Assembly: GCA_025594325.1 (NCBI GenBank)
Contig: JANHCV010000002.1
Span: 1,674,001 to 1,738,000 of the forward strand
Direction: 5' to 3'
DNA: 64,000 bases
From: Blastocladiella emersonii ATCC 22665
Lineage: Eukaryota > Blastocladiomycota > Blastocladiomycetes > Blastocladiales > Blastocladiaceae
Numbering within the stretch: position 1 is the stretch's first letter; every line of letters starts with the position of its first letter. This document shows, one piece after another, positions 40,438-52,115 of the stretch. The notes under the pieces were generated by a model, which made no database searches, was not told where the DNA came from, and saw only the letters and a program-made list of their open reading frames with translations. The translations under genes were made by a program, and so were the position numbers.

Positions 40438-43400
40438 TTAGCGACCGGGCCCGACCTCGCCCATGTTCGCGCGGCGGAACGGGCTGGCGGCCGAGGCGAG
40501 CGGGACCGGCGTCGACTCCTTGCTGAACGTCGACGGGTAGTCGGCGTCGTCGACCACGATCGACGCCGCGGCGGCGGCGGCGAGCGAGCGTTGCGACTCG
40601 ACCATGCGGTCGACGATCTTGAGGTCGGGCTCGAACCCGTCGAGCCCGTTGAGCCAGAACGTCTCCATGGTGCCCTTGCCCTTGATGGGCACCTCGCCGC
40701 GGCGCTCGAGGAGGAAGCACTTGCCCTCGGCGTCGGCGAGGCGCGAGTGGGCGGCCGCCGAGATGTGGATGCGGCTCGGCTCGCCCGTCGACTTCATGCG
40801 CGACGCCGTGTTGACCGTGTCGCCGAACAGGCAGTACCGCGAGCACTTCTTTCCGACGAGCCCCGCGACCACGCTGCCCGAGTGGATCCCGACCTTGAGC
40901 TTGAGCTCGAGGTCCGGGTTCGACCGGATCCGGATCTTGCCGATGGCGCGCGAGAAGTGCAGCGCGAGCTTGGCGATCTCGGCCGCGTGGTCGACGGTCG
41001 GGTCGGGGACGCCCGACACGCACACGTACGAGTCGCCGATCGTCTCGACCTTGTACACGTTGTACCCGAGGATGATCTCGTCGAAGACGCAGTACAGCGT
41101 GTCGAGCAGGTCGACGACGTCGAGCGCCGACGCCGTGTTGGTGATCTCGCCGAACCCCTCGATCTCGGTGAACATGATGGTCGCGTCGTCGAACGACTCG
41201 GGCGGGACCACCTCGCCGCGGATCATGCGCGGCGCAATCGACCGCGGCAGCATCGAGTGGATCAGGTCCGCCGACTTGGACCGCTCGCGCGCGAGCTGCT
41301 GGATCAGCGCCTCCATCTTGACGCGCTTGCGCTCGGCCTCGCGGTCGTTGGCCTCGCGCGCCGCCACCTCCTCGGTCAGGTCGCGCACGATCACCGTGAA
41401 CAGGTGCATGTCGTTCTCCTTGACCTCGGAAATGGACAGGTGCAGCGGGAACGCGGCGCCGTCGCGCTTGCGGCCCGTGACGGTGCGCCCGTGCCCGAGC
41501 ATGTACGTCTCGGACGTGAGGAAGGTCTGCATCTTGTCCATGGGGTCATCGATGCGCGCCGGCTGCAGCATCGCGACGTTGCGGCCGAGCACCTCGCCGG
41601 CCGAGTACCCGAAGATGGTCTCGGCGCGCGCGTTGAACCGCGTCAGCACGCCCTGCGGCGTGAGGTTGATGATCCCGTCGCCGACCGTCTCGAGGACCGA
41701 GTTCAGCGTCTTGCGCTCCATGAGCATCTTGTGCTCGGCCTGCAGGATGCTCTCCTCCATGGCGGCCTCCTTCTCCTGCGTCGCGCGCAGGTGCTCGAGC
41801 TCCTCCAGCTGCTCGTTCTTGAGCTGCCACGCGCGCGCCTTCTGCGCGTCCTTGAGCTCCTGCACCTGCGCCGCGATGCTCGACTCGAGCCGGTCGAACT
41901 CGGCCGCGTGCTGCCGCCGCTGCTCGACCAGCTCGTGCGCGTGGTGCGCGTGCAGGTCGAGGAGCTCGCGCCGCATGCGCTCGAGCGTCTGCTCGAGCCG
42001 CTCCTTCTCCTCCTGCGCGACGCGGTCCATGGCCTGGCCGCCCGCGAGCGGCGACGACGCCGACGACGCCGCCGCCTGCCCGGCCTTGCTGGCGCCCGCG
42101 GCGCCCGTGTACCCGCTGACGTTGGCCTCGTTGAGGATCTGCGCCGGGACGGCCGCGGCGGCCGGGTCGGGGCGCACCACCTCGTTCAGGATATTGGGCA
42201 TGAGCGGGACCGGCGGCGACTTGGGGTTCGGGTCAATGGAGCTGTGCAGCGGGATGTCCAGGAACTTGGTGATGGTAGTTTGCGGGTCCATGACGAGCGA
42301 CGTGAGGGCGCCGACGCGCGGGTCCGGGTCGTTGAAGAAGGTGGGGTCGAGCCCGGACTCGCGCTTAATCACGACCTTCCACTTACTAACGCGCGCCCAG
42401 CGCAGCTGGTCCTGGCGCTCGCGCACGAGCTCGGCGGCGGCCTTGTGGCGCGCCGCGACGTCGGCCATGTACTCGGCGTGCTTGAGCTGCAGCGTGACGC
42501 CGTCAAGCTGGAACTCGAGCTCGCCGATGGCCGACTCGCTGCGGTGCACGTCGCGGCGCTGGCGCTCCTGCAACTCCATGACCTCGCGCGCCTTGTACGC
42601 CTTGAGCGTGTGCGACTCCTCGAGCGCCTTGATCTGCAGGTCGAACATCTCCTTCATCTGGCGGATCTCGAGCGCCTGGGTGTCGCGGCGCTGCTCCGAC
42701 TTCTTCTTGTCGTACGCCTTGAAGTGGTTGATGCGGAACTGGAAGTCCTTGATGCGCTCCTGGCGCGCCTCGACCGACAGGTGCGCCGTCTCGAGGTTGA
42801 ACAGCTTGCGCTTGTCGTTGAGCTCGCGCTCCGACTGCTGCGAGAACTTCTTGCGCTTCTTGGTGTGCCGCGCCTCGACCTGCTGCAGGTACTCCTCGAA
42901 CGCCTGCCGGTGGTCGTCCAGCATCGCCTTGACCTCGGCGTCGATGCACTGCGCCTTGTCCTGCTCCCTGCGAGCGTGGATGGATCGGGGTCAGAGACGC
43001 GTCGGGTGAACTCAAGTCGAGCGAGAGAGACCGTACTGGATGATGATATCGCAGTTCTTGGCCGTGAAGTTCATGGTGGCCTGCAGCACCTCGCCGCGGC
43101 GGCGCGCCTCGCGCGAGGCCAGGACGGCCTTGAACGCGCGGTTCTCGCGCTGCACCTCCTGCTCCTGGCGCGCGCGGAGCCGCAGCAGCTCCTTTTCGTC
43201 CTGCTGCGCGAAGAAGGTCATCTCGGTCTACGCGTTTCGCGCGAGATCGTGAGTAACATGACCATGGACGACTGCGGGAGAGGGAAGCGCACCTTTTCGA
43301 GGCTCGAGACCATCGCCGCGGTCATGCGGACCTCCATCTTGTTGAGGTCGGTCCGCATCCCGTCGAACAGGCCCTTGACCGTGTTGTTCACGCGCTGGCG

Positions 43401-43697
43401 GAACTCCTTGGTCGCGTCGTTGCCGACGGCCACGGCCGGTGCCGTGCGGTTTGCGGCGGCATCGTTGGCCGTGACGTCCAGGTTCGAGCCGACCGCGGCA
43501 GGCGCACCCGCGAGGTCGGCGGAACTGCCGCCGCGAGCAAGATCGTCGGCCGACGGCTCACTGAACCTACACGATGAGGCGCGGTGAGCGGGATCAGGGT
43601 CGAGACTCGGATAGCGTCGCGGGACGTACTTGAGGTTGGTGCCCTTGCGGGCACCGGGCTTCGAGACGCCGCCGGACGCGGGCTTGAGTTGCGACAT
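40438..43697 (-). CDS. PAS domain - class III nucleotide cyclase, probable guanylate cyclase, 1020 aa
   Basis: Four exons on the minus strand: 43697-43630, 43566-43293, 43227-43037 and 42967-40438. Long coiled coils occupy about residues 130-590, broken by a disordered Ala/Pro region. A PAS domain (about 595-715; VGDGIINLTPQGVLTRFNARA, FGYSAGEVLG) is joined through a coil to the catalytic homology domain (about 760-960). The latter keeps VYKVETIGDSYV (Glu for guanine choice and the second metal Asp) and RYCLFGDTVNTASRM (Cys typical of GTP specificity). The first metal-binding Asp is Glu: FTEIEGFG instead of FTDIxGFT. There are no TM helices, so the protein is soluble. PAS could sense a small ligand or redox. 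A CNBD channel gene at 58477 is a possible effector. Confidence 0.85.
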
Positions 43698-44652
43698 GTC
43701 GGGCCACGATCAAGTCGGTTTGTTTCGTGTGATCCGTAGCGAGGAGGTATGGGTCGGGAGAGGATGGATCGATGCGAAGTCGCGTCCTCGATGGGGGCAA
43801 CGAGCGGATCAGACGCGGGCCACGTTCATGTACAACTTCGAGAGAGGAAATCGAGTGTAGCGCCAACGCACCCACCTTTTATCGCGCGCGAAACTGGTTC
43901 AGGCCGATAGCGAGGATATCACCGATGGTCGTTGCGGATCGACGCTGCCCTGTTCTAGAACGGTGCGAGACGTGTTTCCACCCCGCCAGTGCGCGACGCG
44001 CGGTTCGTCGCCCCGAATCGGGGACGGCCTGTGTTGGGCCAGCTGGGCGACAGTGCCGAGTCCCATAATGACGCGAGGTAACCATGTGTCAGCTCCGCGT
44101 GCGCGTGGGAGACAAGCGTCGGCCATTATCGCGATGCACGCTGCCAAGCGAGCGAACCAGGTTGACCACGGCGCACGTCTCCCGCGCCTTCAACGTTTTC
44201 TTCCACGCGCTTACTCACGCGTCACCTATCGAGTGCGCGGGATTCGCTCCGGCACGACGCGTCTCGTACCGCGGTGGAGACATCGCGTGACCGCACACGT
44301 GATTGCTCGACGCGTCTCTCGTTCCGCCCGCGCGGCCGCCATCGCCCCGCCCGAACGGGGGCACGATCCCTGCCGGAGCGAAGACCGAGCTCTCTCAGTC
44401 CTGGGAGACGGCTCTGACAAATGCTAGCGTTGGCGTTGAGTCAGCGCTCCCACCGTCGTGAAAAGCTTGCCCAGAACTCGATTCGTGCCGCAACGTGCTC
44501 GTCGTTACGGATCGGATACGATCATCCAGCGCGCGATGGTGGTAGTTCGAACCATTGCTGATGTCTCCCCGAGCTTCAGCTGGTGGTGCACGCGTAGGAG
44601 ACATCCAAGAACGTCGCAAGCGTGACACAAAAACGTTGTTGGATACTATTAT
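43698..44652. other. Intergenic, about 0.95 kb
   Basis: It contains the upstream region of the cyclase and the 3' flank of the dehydrogenase. No conserved gene, RNA or repeat was recognised; short open frames look random. Confidence 0.4.
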
Positions 44653-45987
44653 TTACACGATACTGTTCGGCAGCTCATACCCGAGCAACTCGTTGCCGAC
44701 GTACTCGGCGATCGCGAGCGAGCTGGTGAGCCCGGGCGACTCGATCCCGATACAGTTGACCCAGTTCGGCATTCCCGCCCCCGCGCCGTCGCCGCCGTCC
44801 GCGCGGGCGACCCAAAAGTCCCGCGCGGGGACGCCGGGTCCCGACACCTTGGCGCGGATCCCGCAGTAGTCGTACGCGAGGTCGTCCTCGGGGACGCCGT
44901 CGAGGTACTCGGCGACGGCGCGGGCAAACTCGCCGCGCAGGTGCGACTCGGCGGCCTCGGCCAGCGGCGCGTAGTGTTCCCGTGCATCGCGCGGCAGCCA
45001 CTCGACACTGGGCCCGAACTTGGCGTCGCCCGCGAGGTCGACGGTCGCGTGGATCCCGAGCGAGGTCACGTTCGGGTCCGGGATCGGGTAGATGAGCCGC
45101 GAGACGCGGTGCACCGAGTTGTTGCGGCGCAGGCGGAAGTAGTGCCCGCGCGTCGGGTGCATGGCGAGGAGCGACGGGTGCGTCCAGTGCGCGTCGGCGG
45201 GTGGTGCGGCGGAGAGCGCGTCGGCGCCGTGGACCGCGGTGAAACCGAGCCGCTGGATGTGGTCGGACCACACGCCGGCGGCGTTGACGACGGCGCGCGT
45301 CGCGAGCGTCCACGCTTCCGCGCCATCGACGACGCGCAGGAGGTACCGCTCGGCGGCGGGGTCCCACTTGATCGCCTCGACGCGCGACCGCAGCGCGAGC
45401 TGGCCGCCGGCCTCCTCGAACACGCCGGCGACCGCGTCCATGTACTTGCACGCGGCGACGATCCCCGTCGACGGGCTCTCGAGGACGCGCGTGACGCGGC
45501 GCGCGAGGTTCGGCTGCGCCTGCCTCGCCTCGTCCACGGGCAGCCACGCGACGGGCACGCCGTGCTCCTTGGCGTGTTCCGCGATGGCGCGCAGCCGCGG
45601 CTCCCCGTCCTGCGTCGCGACGACCCACTTGCCGCACCGCGTGTGCGGGACACCGTGGGCGCGCGCGAACGCGTACATGAGCTCCTTGCCGCGCAGGCAC
45701 AGGCGCGTCTTGAGCGAGCCGCGCGGGTAGTAGAGCCCGGCGTGGATCACCTCCGAGTTGCGCGACGACGAGTGCAGGCCCGCGTGCGGTTCCTTTTCGA
45801 GGACCACAATGCCGCCGTCGGTCGACCGGCCGCTGCGCTGCGCGGACCGCGCGAGGTGCGCGCCGATGGCTAGGCCTACGGCGCCGCCGCCGATCACTGT
45901 CACGTCGGCGGTGGCGTCGGCCGCGGCCGCGGTGGTGGTGGAAAGAGCGCGGGAGAGCGCGCGCCGGGTTGCGAGGATGCGATACAT
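44653..45987 (-). CDS. L2HGDH: L-2-hydroxyglutarate dehydrogenase, mitochondrial, 444 aa
   Basis: Single exon. The N-terminus is rich in Arg, Ser and Ala without acids (MYRILATRRALSRALSTT), as in a mitochondrial transit peptide. A Rossmann FAD-binding motif follows (VTVIGGGAVGLAIGAHLA). The family signatures SSRNSEVIHAGLYYPRGSLK and LCLRGKELMYAFA are clear, with RGHYFRLRR and the C-terminal NCIGIESPGLTSSLAIAEYV closing the FAD fold. It oxidises L-2-hydroxyglutarate to 2-oxoglutarate, a metabolite-repair step. Length matches animal and Dictyostelium enzymes. It is divergent from KRI1 with a 303-bp gap in which I see no gene. Confidence 0.92.
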   Translation of the reverse strand: MYRILATRRALSRALSTTTAAAADATADVTVIGGGAVGLAIGAHLARSAQRSGRSTDGGIVVLEKEPHAGLHSSSRNSEVIHAGLYYPRGSLKTRLCLRGKELMYAFARAHGVPHTRCGKWVVATQDGEPRLRAIAEHAKEHGVPVAWLPVDEARQAQPNLARRVTRVLESPSTGIVAACKYMDAVAGVFEEAGGQLALRSRVEAIKWDPAAERYLLRVVDGAEAWTLATRAVVNAAGVWSDHIQRLGFTAVHGADALSAAPPADAHWTHPSLLAMHPTRGHYFRLRRNNSVHRVSRLIYPIPDPNVTSLGIHATVDLAGDAKFGPSVEWLPRDAREHYAPLAEAAESHLRGEFARAVAEYLDGVPEDDLAYDYCGIRAKVSGPGVPARDFWVARADGGDGAGAGMPNWVNCIGIESPGLTSSLAIAEYVGNELLGYELPNSIV

Positions 45988-46290
45988 GGTGTCTATTTAT
46001 TTACATGAGCGGCGGCGGGTTGAAGAGAGAGGAGAGGGGAAAACGCGTCGTTCGCAACGAAAAAGCCACCCGGCGACGGGACGCGTGCGCGCGCGTGACC
46101 GCTGGATCCAGATCGAAACCGACTCGAAACCGGGCCGCTCCGCTGTCTGTCTCCTCGGCCGGTGCTTCGCCTCTTCGCTGCTGCCCCGACCTGTCCCTCC
46201 TTCCCGACAGACCAACGAATCTGCTACGCATCAACCCCACGGATCTACGGACACACGCACGCCCGGCACACCATCTCCACCACCGCAACC

Positions 46291-48459
46291 ATGTCGCTGT
46301 TCGAGGACGACGAGAACCTCGAGTTCACGTTCAACACCAAGTTCGTCGAGGAGTACGAGCGCAAGAAGAAGCGCGAGGAGCTGTCCAACCGTACGTGCGT
46401 CCCACCACTTCTCCGAATCGTTCCATCGCTGATCCGCTTCCCCCGCTCCGCAGTCCAGGAAAAGTACAAGGGCATCGATGACAAGAAGGCGCGCAAGCTC
46501 GCGGACCTGAAGCGCAAATACGGCAAGGACGTGGACGTGACGGACGCGCTCGACGACGACGACGAGCACGCGACGCGCGACGCCGGGTCCGACGACTCGG
46601 ACGCGTCGTCGTCCGAGGAGGAGGACGAGGTCGGCGAGCTCGTGACGCCCGAGGTGGACGCGCAGATCCTCAAGACGCTGACCATGATCCGCAAGCGCGA
46701 CCCGGCCGTGTACCAGCCCGACACCCAGTTCTTCTCGCCGGCGATGCTCGAGAAGACCCAGGCCGAGTGGAAGGCCAAGCAGCGCGAGCTCAAGCAGCAG
46801 GCGAAAAAGGTCACGCTCAAGGACCTCGAGCGCGAGCAGGTCCTGCGCGGTATCACGGACGTCGAGGCCGCGGGTGAGCAGGAGCTCGCGGCCATCCGCG
46901 GCGAGCTGTCGCACGTCGAGCAGCTGGCCAAGGTCAAGGAGGAGTTCAAGTCGGCCGCGTTCGGCGACGACGGCGCCGCGGCTGGTGCCGGGTCGGACGA
47001 TGACGACGACGACGGCCTGTTCACGTCGATCGTCAAGTCGGACGAGATGCTCGCCAAGGAAGAAGAGGACTACAAGTCGTTCCTGCTCGAGTCCATGGCC
47101 AAGGCGGGCGGCGAGGGGTACCTCGAGGTGTGGCAGCAGCACACGGGGCAGGACGAGGAGCCCAAGGACGCCAACGAGCAGTTCCTCATCGATTTCGTCC
47201 TCAACCGCGGCTGGATCGACAAGGAGGACAAGAAGCAGGGCCCCGCGCTGTGGGAGGGCGACGCGGCGCACCCGGTGGTGCCCGAGGTGGACACGGACGA
47301 GGACGAGGCGACGCTCGACGCCATTGACAGCTTCGAGCACAAGTACAACTTCCGGTTCGAGGAGGCGGGCGCGCTCGGGACCGAGGTCGGGATCACGACG
47401 CACGCGCGCACGGTGCCCGAGTCGGTGCGGCGCAAGGAAGACAAGCGCAAGCGCGAGCGCGAGGCGCGCAAGGCGCGCAAGGAGGCCGAGAAGATGCAGA
47501 AGCAGGAAGAGCTCAAGCGGCTCAAGAACCTCAAGCGCGACGAGGTGCTGGCCAAGCTGCGCGAGATCAAGGAGATCACGGGCAACGACGAGGTCGGGTT
47601 CGACGAGGTGGACCTCGAGGCCGAGTTCGACCCCGACCAGTGGGACCAGAAGATGACCACCGTCTTCGACGACTCGTTCTACGCGGCCGAAGACGCGGGC
47701 ATGAAGCCCGAGTGGGACGACGATATCGACATTGACGACCTCGTCGCGCCCGAGGACAAGGCGTCCATGGCCGAGGCCGCGGCGGCCGCGCGCGCTGCGG
47801 CAGCCGCACCACCAGCACCGGTCGCGGCGGTCGACGACACCGAGTCCAAGAACAAGAAGAAGAAGAAAAAGCGCAAGAAGTTTGACGACGACGACGAGGA
47901 CGATTTCATCGAGGTGCCCGACGCCGACGCCATGGACGCCGAGCCCGTGGTCGCGGCGCCCGCGTCGCGCAAGCAGCAGCAGCAGCAGGCGGCCGCTACG
48001 GCCGCGGCACCAGCACCGGCGGCGGCCTCGAAGCGCGCCGTGTCGGCCGAAGAGCAGGCGGCGCTCGACGACCTGTACAAGCTCGACTACGAGGACATTG
48101 TGGGCGGGATCCCCGTGCGGTTCCGGTACCGCGAGGTGCGCCCCGCGTCGTACGGTCTGTCGGTCGAGGACATCTTCGAGGCGGACGACGCGGACCTCAA
48201 CCAGTACGTGTCGCTCAAGAAGCTGGCGCCGTTCCGCGAGCCGGAGCGCGAGGAGCGCGACCTCAAGAAGTACTCGGGCAAGCACCGGGTCAACGAGTTC
48301 CGCAAGAAGCTGCAGGAGAAGAAGCGCGCGCTGCTGAGCGGCGTGTCGGCGTACCAGGACCAGCAGCAGTCTGGCAGCAACAGCGCCGAGGACCGGCTCG
48401 CGGCGTACCAGCCGACGACCAAGCGCAACTCCAAGAAGCGGCGGAAGAACGACGAGTAG
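46291..48459 (+). CDS. KRI1: KRI1 ribosome-biogenesis protein, 701 aa
   Basis: Two exons, 46291-46390 and 46454-48459, with a 63-nt GTACG intron. Conserved text includes FTFNTKFVEEYERKK at the N-terminus, QEKYKGIDDKKARKL, VTPEVDAQILKTLTMIRKRD, the DDSFYAAED block, and the C-terminal GIPVRFRYREVRPASYGLS with LSVEDIFEADDADLNQYVSL. The latter two are the KRI1 C-terminal domain. Acidic runs and Lys-rich patches (KNKKKKKKRKK) are usual for nucleolar assembly factors. KRI1 works with KRR1 in 40S subunit maturation. Poly-Ala and poly-Gln linkers are expansions in this lineage. Confidence 0.9.
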   Translation: MSLFEDDENLEFTFNTKFVEEYERKKKREELSNRTCVPPLLRIVPSLIRFPRSAVQEKYKGIDDKKARKLADLKRKYGKDVDVTDALDDDDEHATRDAGSDDSDASSSEEEDEVGELVTPEVDAQILKTLTMIRKRDPAVYQPDTQFFSPAMLEKTQAEWKAKQRELKQQAKKVTLKDLEREQVLRGITDVEAAGEQELAAIRGELSHVEQLAKVKEEFKSAAFGDDGAAAGAGSDDDDDDGLFTSIVKSDEMLAKEEEDYKSFLLESMAKAGGEGYLEVWQQHTGQDEEPKDANEQFLIDFVLNRGWIDKEDKKQGPALWEGDAAHPVVPEVDTDEDEATLDAIDSFEHKYNFRFEEAGALGTEVGITTHARTVPESVRRKEDKRKREREARKARKEAEKMQKQEELKRLKNLKRDEVLAKLREIKEITGNDEVGFDEVDLEAEFDPDQWDQKMTTVFDDSFYAAEDAGMKPEWDDDIDIDDLVAPEDKASMAEAAAAARAAAAAPPAPVAAVDDTESKNKKKKKKRKKFDDDDEDDFIEVPDADAMDAEPVVAAPASRKQQQQQAAATAAAPAPAAASKRAVSAEEQAALDDLYKLDYEDIVGGIPVRFRYREVRPASYGLSVEDIFEADDADLNQYVSLKKLAPFREPEREERDLKKYSGKHRVNEFRKKLQEKKRALLSGVSAYQDQQQSGSNSAEDRLAAYQPTTKRNSKKRRKNDE

Positions 48460-50499
48460 GTAGGTGGTGGTCGTGTGGTGGTTTGGCTGTGCTCGCTCGT
48501 GTCCCCCTCTCTAGTCTCGTATTATTTATCTATCGCGTGTGCATATATCCATCCAACTGCTTGGCCGTGAAGAGCGTGGGATCGAGTGCGCCCAAAGCAT
48601 CCAGTGGGTGCGAGCCCTGCGCGTCCGCGTGCGCGCGTGGCGCGGCGCGTTCGCACGGCCCCGCGCCCGCTCGCACGAGCCTGGGCCGCGGCAGCACGAA
48701 CGGGCGGCCCGCGGTCTCTGGCAGGGAGCGAGAGCGGCATCGAGGGCGCGGCGCAGCGCCGACGGCGGGCCGCGGCCGCAAGGCGGAGTCCCGACCCGCG
48801 GGACACGGCGATCGCAGGCCCCCGCGGACCGCCAGGTCGCCGACGGCCGCGGCTCCGCCAACGGTCCGACCCGCGAGGCAGCTCCTGCACCGGGTCCAGG
48901 CGTCCCGCGCTCGCACGGACGCGTGCGCGCGCGGGCGTGCGAGTGCTGCGCGAGCGTGGCGACCTGCCTCGCGCCGCCAACGTCGCCGCGCGGTGATTGA
49001 TCAATGATCGCGCGCCGTGCGCGAGAAGAGGAAGAAGAAGCAAACCGCCTCCGACCGGGCGCCTGCTCCGAACGAGGGAACCGCGCGGATCGGGCCAGCG
49101 TGGGGAGCGAGGAGGAGCGGCGGGGGAGGGAGGCGAGCGGCGGAGGCGGAGACACCAGGTCGACGCGCCCCCTCTTCCCGCGAAAGTGCCCCATACACGC
49201 GAGGCGGCGCCGTGTCGCGCGACAGGACGGACACGAGGGAAGGGGAGGGCAGGGAGGAGCAGAAGCCGTTGGGAAGTCGCCGCGCGGCGGCGGCGGCGGC
49301 GGCGGCGGCAGCGCCTCGACCACGGCGGCCCCGCTCGCTTGGCGCGCTGTGCACTCGACGAATGCGGCGGCGGCGGCCCTTGTTCATGTCCGCGCTCCTC
49401 CCCCTCCTCCGCCGACCCGGTTGCGGCCCTCCCTCGGCCAAGGCACTCGCCACTTGTTGCAAATTGCTCGCTCGCTCGCGCACGGGTCAAGCGCCGCTGC
49501 TGCTGCCACGAACCTCCTGCCTCGCTGCTCCGTCCACTTCCGGAATTGGCGCCGAGCGACGTCTCTGTGCCACACCGACCCGCGACCCCCGACCCGCGAC
49601 CGCCCAGGCGTATCAGCCGTTCGCCGGTCTGGTGGCGATCAACCCAACCCGCGGCGCCGGCACCGACACGCACTCCTCCCTCGCACTCGCATCCACACAC
49701 TCTGCGGACGCTGCCCTAGAGCGCACCTGCCGCCTGTCCCTAGACATCGCCGCCTGCCGCACGCGCGCCAACCGCCCGAACCCCCGCGCACGAGCGCACA
49801 AGCCGGCGGCCCAGCGTGGGATCATCGCGCATCCCACCACCGCGGCGCTCGCGCCCCCACGCTCTCTCCTTCCCCTCGCCCGCCCGCCCGCCCGCCCACC
49901 CGACGCCGCGGCCGCCCTCGCTCGGCCCGCCGGTGCGCATCGGCTGTCCGCGTGGCTCGCGTCGATCGATTGTTCCGCCGCCGCGCCCGCGACCTGCCAG
50001 CCCTCGCCGCGCGCACACGCTCGCGGCCCGTTGCTGCCGCCGCTCGCTCCTTGGTTCGCTCGCTCGCCCGCCCGCTTCCCTCGCTCCCTCCCTCGCCGCG
50101 CTCCGTTCTCGTGCACTGTGCACTGTGCACGCAATTCGGTGCTGCTGCTCCGATCCATCCCACCCGCCCTCCGCCCGCGCCCCGGCCATGCGCCGCCCCA
50201 GCTGCAGCCCCAGCTGCAACCGCGGCTCCAGCGCTGAGCGTTGCGGTCCAAGGTCCAGCCCACCCTGCCCCGACCTCCACGGCCCTCTCTGCGCTCCCTG
50301 TCCGCCACCTCTGCTTCCCTTGGCTCCAGGTCACCAAGGCGCAGATCTGCGCCCGACGCCGCGGACCGCGCTTGCGTCCGACCTTGCGGGCCACGCGGCT
50401 CCTCGGCGTTCCGCCCCGCGCGCCGTCAGCGTCTCGGCGCGCCTCGATCACCCCCCGCCGCGCTCCCATCGCGATACCGCGCGCGGCCCACCGCCGTCC
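48460..50499. other. Long GC-rich 5' region before the histidine kinase, about 2 kb
   Basis: Several frames of 150-400 codons are open on both strands, but translations are Arg/Ala/Pro/Gly-rich with no motif or homology I recognise, as expected from base composition. The stretch contains the 3' end of KRI1 and the promoter or 5' leader of the kinase. No RNA gene or repeat family was recognised. Confidence 0.4.
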
Positions 50500-52080
50500 A
50501 TGCATGCACTCGACCAGCCGCGCACTTGCCGCAACCGCACCGCCGCGCCGCGCCAACTGCTCGCCCACGCCCTGCTGCTGCTCGCCGCTGTGTTCGCCGG
50601 CGCCCTCCCGGCGCTCGTCCTCGCCGCGCCCGCCCCGCACGCGCTGCCTCGCTCGCCCGCCAACGAGGCCACACTCGCCTCGGCCTCGTCCCAGTCGGTC
50701 GCCTTCCTCGGCCTCGCCGCCCACGAACCCGCCATCATCATGCCGGATACAGACACGTCCTCCACGACGACGGCGAGCGAAGTCGTCGAGATCGTGTCGG
50801 ACGCGCTCATCGCCATCGCCTACTTCACGATCCCGTGCATGATCTACTACTTCCAGCGCGCGCTGTCGTCGCGGTTCCCGCTCACCTGGGTCCTGTGGCT
50901 GTTCGACGCCTTCATCGTCGGGTGCGGCCTGACCCACGCCGTCCGCATCGTGCCCGGCCACCCGCCCGCGCTCCTCCTCGCACTCAAGGTCATCACCGCG
51001 CTCGTCTCGCTCGGCACCGCCGCCGTCCTCATCCGCATCATGCCCCTCGTCCTCCTCTACCCGGCCCGCGTCGCGCGACTCGAGCAGGAGCTCGGCCGGT
51101 TTGTCCGCCGCGACCACGCTTCGCAGTTCGGCGACGCCTGGTCCGACGCGCTCCGCCACCTCGTCGCCATGCTCCACGTCGCCGTCACCTCGGGCGCGGG
51201 GTCCTCGGACGCTGCCGCGGCGGCGGCGGGCACGCTGGTCCGTGCTGGTGCGGCGAAATCGCACGACGACCACCCGACCGGCGGCAGCGACGACCGGCCG
51301 TCCGCGACCACCGTCACGCTGCACGCCATCTTCGATACGGCCGCCGCCGAGCTGCTCAAGTGCTTCCCGCGCTACTCCTCGGTCCTCGTCTTTGTCCCGC
51401 GCACCCTCGCCCCGCACTCGGGCCTGACCTCGGTCTCGGCCGCGACCCAGCTCCTGTGCGTCGCCGAGGCCCACCACGCGGCCGGCAGCTCCGCCGCCGC
51501 CAGCTCGCCCCCCGCGACCAACTCGGATTTCACGAGCCCGGCCGCTGCGCGATCACATCTCGCATCATCCTACCACCACGAGCACCGCGGGCACGCCCAC
51601 CAGCACCGCCGGTTCGCCGCCACTACCATCGACCTCGCGGAACACACGGTCGGGTCGATCCTCAACCAGGGCAGCGCCGTCAAGCTGTCGACCGTCGACC
51701 TGACGCGCTTGCTCGGCGGCGCCCGGTTCTCGAGCGCCGTCGCCATGCGGCTCGCCGTCGGGAACGATGTCGGGTTTGTCATGCTCTGCGCCGAGGACGA
51801 GTCGTACGTTTTTTTTTTCTCGCTAAGCCGTGACCGTACCCACAGCTGACTCGACCCATCGTACAGTGCGCTCCACATGTCCGTCGCCGAGGTCGCGCTG
51901 CAGCACGACGCCGTGGTGCAAGTCCAGCTCGCGCTCGACCTCGCCACGTCAGCCGCGCACCGCGCGCGCCTCGAGTCGCAGGTCCGCGACCTCCGCCGGG
52001 ACGTGTCGTCCGCGGCGCGCGAGGTGGATGCGGCGCGCAACCACGTCAAGGAAGTCTCGGCCTTCGTCGCCGTGACGTCG

Positions 52081-52115
<35 letters not shown>

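Noticed and set aside
40273-43587. Plus-strand ORF of 1104 codons over the cyclase
   Set aside because: It is antisense to a multi-exon gene with clear PAS and cyclase domains. Its translation is Arg/Leu/Val-rich without motifs, a product of GC-rich codon positions.
46231-48285. Minus-strand ORF of 684 codons over KRI1
   Set aside because: It is a shadow of KRI1, whose conserved blocks are on the plus strand.
48522-49700. Minus-strand ORF of 392 codons and overlapping plus ORFs up to 612 codons
   Set aside because: All are Arg/Ala/Pro/Gly-rich, with no domain or conserved start, in a very GC-rich intergenic stretch. They are best explained by lack of stop codons in such DNA.
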